Shown: positions 51,128 to 53,143 of the stretch, one piece after another
How positions within the stretch are numbered: position 1 is the stretch's first letter
Layout of the letters: the number at the start of each line of letters is the position of its first letter
Source: an uncultured Pelagibacteraceae bacterium
GTDB taxonomy: Bacteria; Pseudomonadota; Alphaproteobacteria; Pelagibacterales; Pelagibacteraceae
NCBI GenBank assembly: GCA_902575835.1
Contig: CACGSX010000007.1
Location: 1-53,143 of the forward strand
DNA: 53,143 bases
Direction of reading: 5' to 3'
The notes under the pieces: model-generated
Seen by the model: the letters and a program-made list of their open reading frames with translations, nothing else
What the model was told of the DNA's origin: nothing
Database searches by the model: none
Translations under genes and position numbers: made by a program

Positions 51128-52030
51128 CTAATTATTTTCAATTTCTAAATTTGCACTTTTTAAAGTTTCAATTAGATATTTGTATCCAATTTTAGCATAT
51201 TCAAAAGGATTTGCTTTTGCTGGATCTTGCTCCGCTTCTACAACTAACCATCCAGAATAATTTTGTTTTTTTAACAATTCAAAAAAAGGCTTATAATCAA
51301 TACAACCATCTCCTGGAACAGTGAAGGCTCCTTCCAAGAAAGCCTGCCTAAAACTATAATCGTGATTTAACGAATTATCTAAAACGTTTTTTCTCATATC
51401 TTTGCAATGTATATGAATTATTCTTTCTTTAAATTCTTTATAAATTTTCAAACTATCTCCTTTTGCAAATAACATGTGTCCAGTATCTAAAGTTAGTTTG
51501 ACACTACCATCTGTGTTTTCTAATAATCTTCTTGTATCTTCTTCACTTTCAATGCAAGTTCCCATATGATGATGGTAAGCAAGGGGCATGTCTTGATCCT
51601 CTAGATATTTTCCCATTTCTGAAATTTTTTTATAATATTTTTTAGACTCGTCTAAATCCATTCTAGGTCTTTTAGACAAATTTATATTTGGATCACCTTG
51701 AATAGAACCATAAACTTCGGCAAAAACCATGCAGGGTGCTTTACAATCTTGAAATAGTTTCAATTGGTTTTGAATTTTTAATTTTTCCTCTTCAAAAGTA
51801 TTTTTTCTTAAATTTGCTCCATACCAACCTGAGCATAATTTTAAATTATATTTATTTAATATAGGAATTAATTCTTTTGATGTTTTTGGAAATTTTCCAC
51901 CAGACTCTATTCCTTTAAATCCTGCTTCACTAGCTTCAGAAAGACATTGTTCAAGCGAAGTATCACCACCAAGCTCAGGCATGTCATCATTGCTCCAAGC
52001 TATTGGGGCTATACCTAATTTTACTGACAT
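51128..52030 (-). CDS. iolE: IolE-like inosose dehydratase (sugar phosphate isomerase/epimerase fold)
   Basis: A 300-residue TIM-barrel protein. The N-terminal GIAPIAWSNDDMPELGG and GIESGGKFPK, followed by SGWYGANL, are very close to the myo-inosose-2 dehydratase (IolE) pattern. Metal-binding segments EVYG, LTLDTGHM and HCKDM lie in the middle and later third. It would produce the diketone substrate of IolD. It is not in the same operon as iolD here, lying about 4 kb away on the same strand, with its own start region shared with the next gene. Confidence 0.85.
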   Translation of the reverse strand: MSVKLGIAPIAWSNDDMPELGGDTSLEQCLSEASEAGFKGIESGGKFPKTSKELIPILNKYNLKLCSGWYGANLRKNTFEEEKLKIQNQLKLFQDCKAPCMVFAEVYGSIQGDPNINLSKRPRMDLDESKKYYKKISEMGKYLEDQDMPLAYHHHMGTCIESEEDTRRLLENTDGSVKLTLDTGHMLFAKGDSLKIYKEFKERIIHIHCKDMRKNVLDNSLNHDYSFRQAFLEGAFTVPGDGCIDYKPFFELLKKQNYSGWLVVEAEQDPAKANPFEYAKIGYKYLIETLKSANLEIENN

Positions 52031-52056
52031 AAATAATAGTTTTGTTATGATATTAG

Positions 52057-53143
52057 ATGCTTCAAAAAATTAAACCTAAAAAATTTAAACTTGGAATTGT
52101 TGGAGGAGGACCTGGATCTTGGATCGGACATGTTCATAGGATTTCATCTAGATATGATGACAAATACGAAATCGTTGCAGGGGTATTTTCTAGAAGTGTT
52201 GATAAATCTAGGAAATTTGGACAAAGTATAGGTTTAGACAAATCGAGATGTTATTCAAATTACAAGGAGATGTCTGAAAAAGAAGCGAAAAGAAAAGATG
52301 GTATTAATGTTGTAGCAATAATGACTCCACCATCAAGTCATCAAATTATTGCAGAGAATTTTATAAAAAAAAATATACATGTAATTTCAGACAAACCATT
52401 TGCTGGGAATCTTGAGCAGGGAAAAAAACTATATAAAGCGATTAAAAATAACAAAAAAATTAAATATGCACTGACTCACAACTATTCATCTTATCCAATG
52501 GTAAGAGAAGCAAAAAATTTAGTGGAAAAAGGAAAAATTGGAAAAGTTGAATATATAAATGTTGAATATATTCAGGATTGGACAGATGGTAATAAAATTT
52601 CAAAAACAAATTCAAAAAAGGTTTTTAAATGGAAAGTTGATAAAAAAATTGTTGGTGTATCAGCAGTTCTCAATGAAATAGGATCACACGCATATCATCT
52701 AGCAATTTATATTACAGGCCTTAAAGGAGAAAAACTGATAGCCGATGTAAGTAAATATTCGAAGAACGTTAATATGGATAATAACGCACAAGTTTTTGTT
52801 AATTTTAATAATGGTGCTAAAGGAATTGTATGGACATGTGTAACAGCTAAAGGTGGTGTTTATGGTTTAAGAATTAGAGTATATGGGTCTAAAGGAAGTT
52901 TAGAATGGGTTCAAAATGATCCAAATTATCTAAAATTTAATCCAAGCAAAGGAGCAGTAAAGTTTTTAGAAAGAGGATATACAAAGGCAAATTTTTCAAA
53001 AAAATTTTCTAGAGTAAAATTTGGTCATCCTGAAGGATATTTAGATGCTTTTGCAAATATATATAAGGAATTTGCTGAATATTTAAAAACAAATACAAAA
53101 AAAAGATTTTATTTTCCTAACGAAGAAGAAGGTTTGGAGACTG
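52057..53143 (+). CDS. Gfo/Idh/MocA-family oxidoreductase, C-terminus cut by window edge
   Basis: The ATG at 52057 opens a frame that stays open to the window end (at least 362 codons). The protein has a GIVGGGPGSWIGHVHR nucleotide motif and SDKPFAG in place of the standard EKP motif near residue 113. NEIGSHAYHLAIY in the C-terminal domain holds the conserved histidine. The WIGHVHR variant is typical of a dehydrogenase subgroup near inositol genes. Divergent from iolE by 26 bases, it probably belongs to the same cyclitol pathway. Confidence 0.87.
   Translation, partial: MLQKIKPKKFKLGIVGGGPGSWIGHVHRISSRYDDKYEIVAGVFSRSVDKSRKFGQSIGLDKSRCYSNYKEMSEKEAKRKDGINVVAIMTPPSSHQIIAENFIKKNIHVISDKPFAGNLEQGKKLYKAIKNNKKIKYALTHNYSSYPMVREAKNLVEKGKIGKVEYINVEYIQDWTDGNKISKTNSKKVFKWKVDKKIVGVSAVLNEIGSHAYHLAIYITGLKGEKLIADVSKYSKNVNMDNNAQVFVNFNNGAKGIVWTCVTAKGGVYGLRIRVYGSKGSLEWVQNDPNYLKFNPSKGAVKFLERGYTKANFSKKFSRVKFGHPEGYLDAFANIYKEFAEYLKTNTKKRFYFPNEEEGLET

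Noticed and set aside
1..53143. tRNA, rRNA, CRISPR or insertion sequence
   Set aside because: No cloverleaf, regular repeat-spacer array, transposase-like frame or terminal inverted repeat was seen on either strand.

Overview
This is a strongly AT-rich (roughly 30% GC by eye), very densely coded bacterial segment. Spacers are short, many start and stop codons overlap, and several convergent genes overlap at their tails. TRAP, TctABC and ABC uptake systems, a glucosylglycerate synthase, a one-Cys peroxiredoxin and many Lys/Asn/Ile-rich proteins together suggest a streamlined marine alphaproteobacterium of the Pelagibacterales (SAR11) type. That placement is inference: there is no rRNA or other phylogenetic marker here. 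No tRNA, rRNA, CRISPR array, insertion sequence or phage gene was found. No non-coding stretch exceeds 300 bases; the longest is 39890-40059.

Region by region. 1-1344: the end of a mannosyl/glucosyl-3-phosphoglycerate phosphatase-like gene, then glucosyl-3-phosphoglycerate synthase (compatible-solute synthesis). 1341-5042: peroxiredoxin and methyltransferase (minus), then persulfide dioxygenase, serine acetyltransferase and cysteine synthase (plus), a sulfur and redox block. 5125-10197: a compact plus-strand cassette of 13 mostly very small genes: three SnoaL/NTF2-like proteins, two cupins (one exported), an exported unknown protein, five proteins of about 90-96 residues with mostly ferredoxin-like (dimeric alpha-beta barrel) character, a DsbA-fold isomerase-like protein and a pair of SMR-like membrane proteins that both lack the family's essential glutamate. 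This is the best candidate for an undescribed system. 10194-15968: an EamA permease, then a TRAP transporter operon with an isocitrate-lyase-superfamily enzyme, a DUF2798 protein and a 3-hydroxyisobutyrate-dehydrogenase-like enzyme. 15969-23717 (minus): an inositol-monophosphatase-family phosphatase and a class I amidotransferase, then an oligopeptide/dipeptide-type ABC transporter with fused ATPases, followed by CMD-family and DUF924 genes.

23805-38508: a 2-oxoglutarate dioxygenase (plus), then a long minus-strand series running from tctCBA through SDR, aldo-keto reductase, ROK kinase, beta-hydroxyacid dehydrogenase and FAH-family hydrolase to PEP carboxylase, CcdA and an FMN reductase. Divergent from tctC are a PdxA-like dehydrogenase and an L-rhamnonate-dehydratase-like enzyme. 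Dehydratase, SDR and FAH hydrolase together match the diketo-hydrolase route for 6-deoxy sugar acids (L-rhamnonate or L-fuconate to pyruvate plus lactate). 38509-53143: more carbohydrate genes. These are a FucU-type mutarotase, a ribokinase-family kinase, a sugar ABC transporter, two Gfo/Idh/MocA dehydrogenases, IolD, IolE, an aldehyde dehydrogenase, an HpcH/HpaI aldolase and two 2-hydroxyacid dehydrogenases. The inositol pathway is incomplete in the window, since iolB and iolA are not seen.

A recurring regulatory theme is a strong hairpin directly after the binding-protein gene and before the permease genes in three unrelated uptake systems (dctP, dppA-like, tctC). In the tctC case a canonical terminator lies inside the first 20 codons of tctB.
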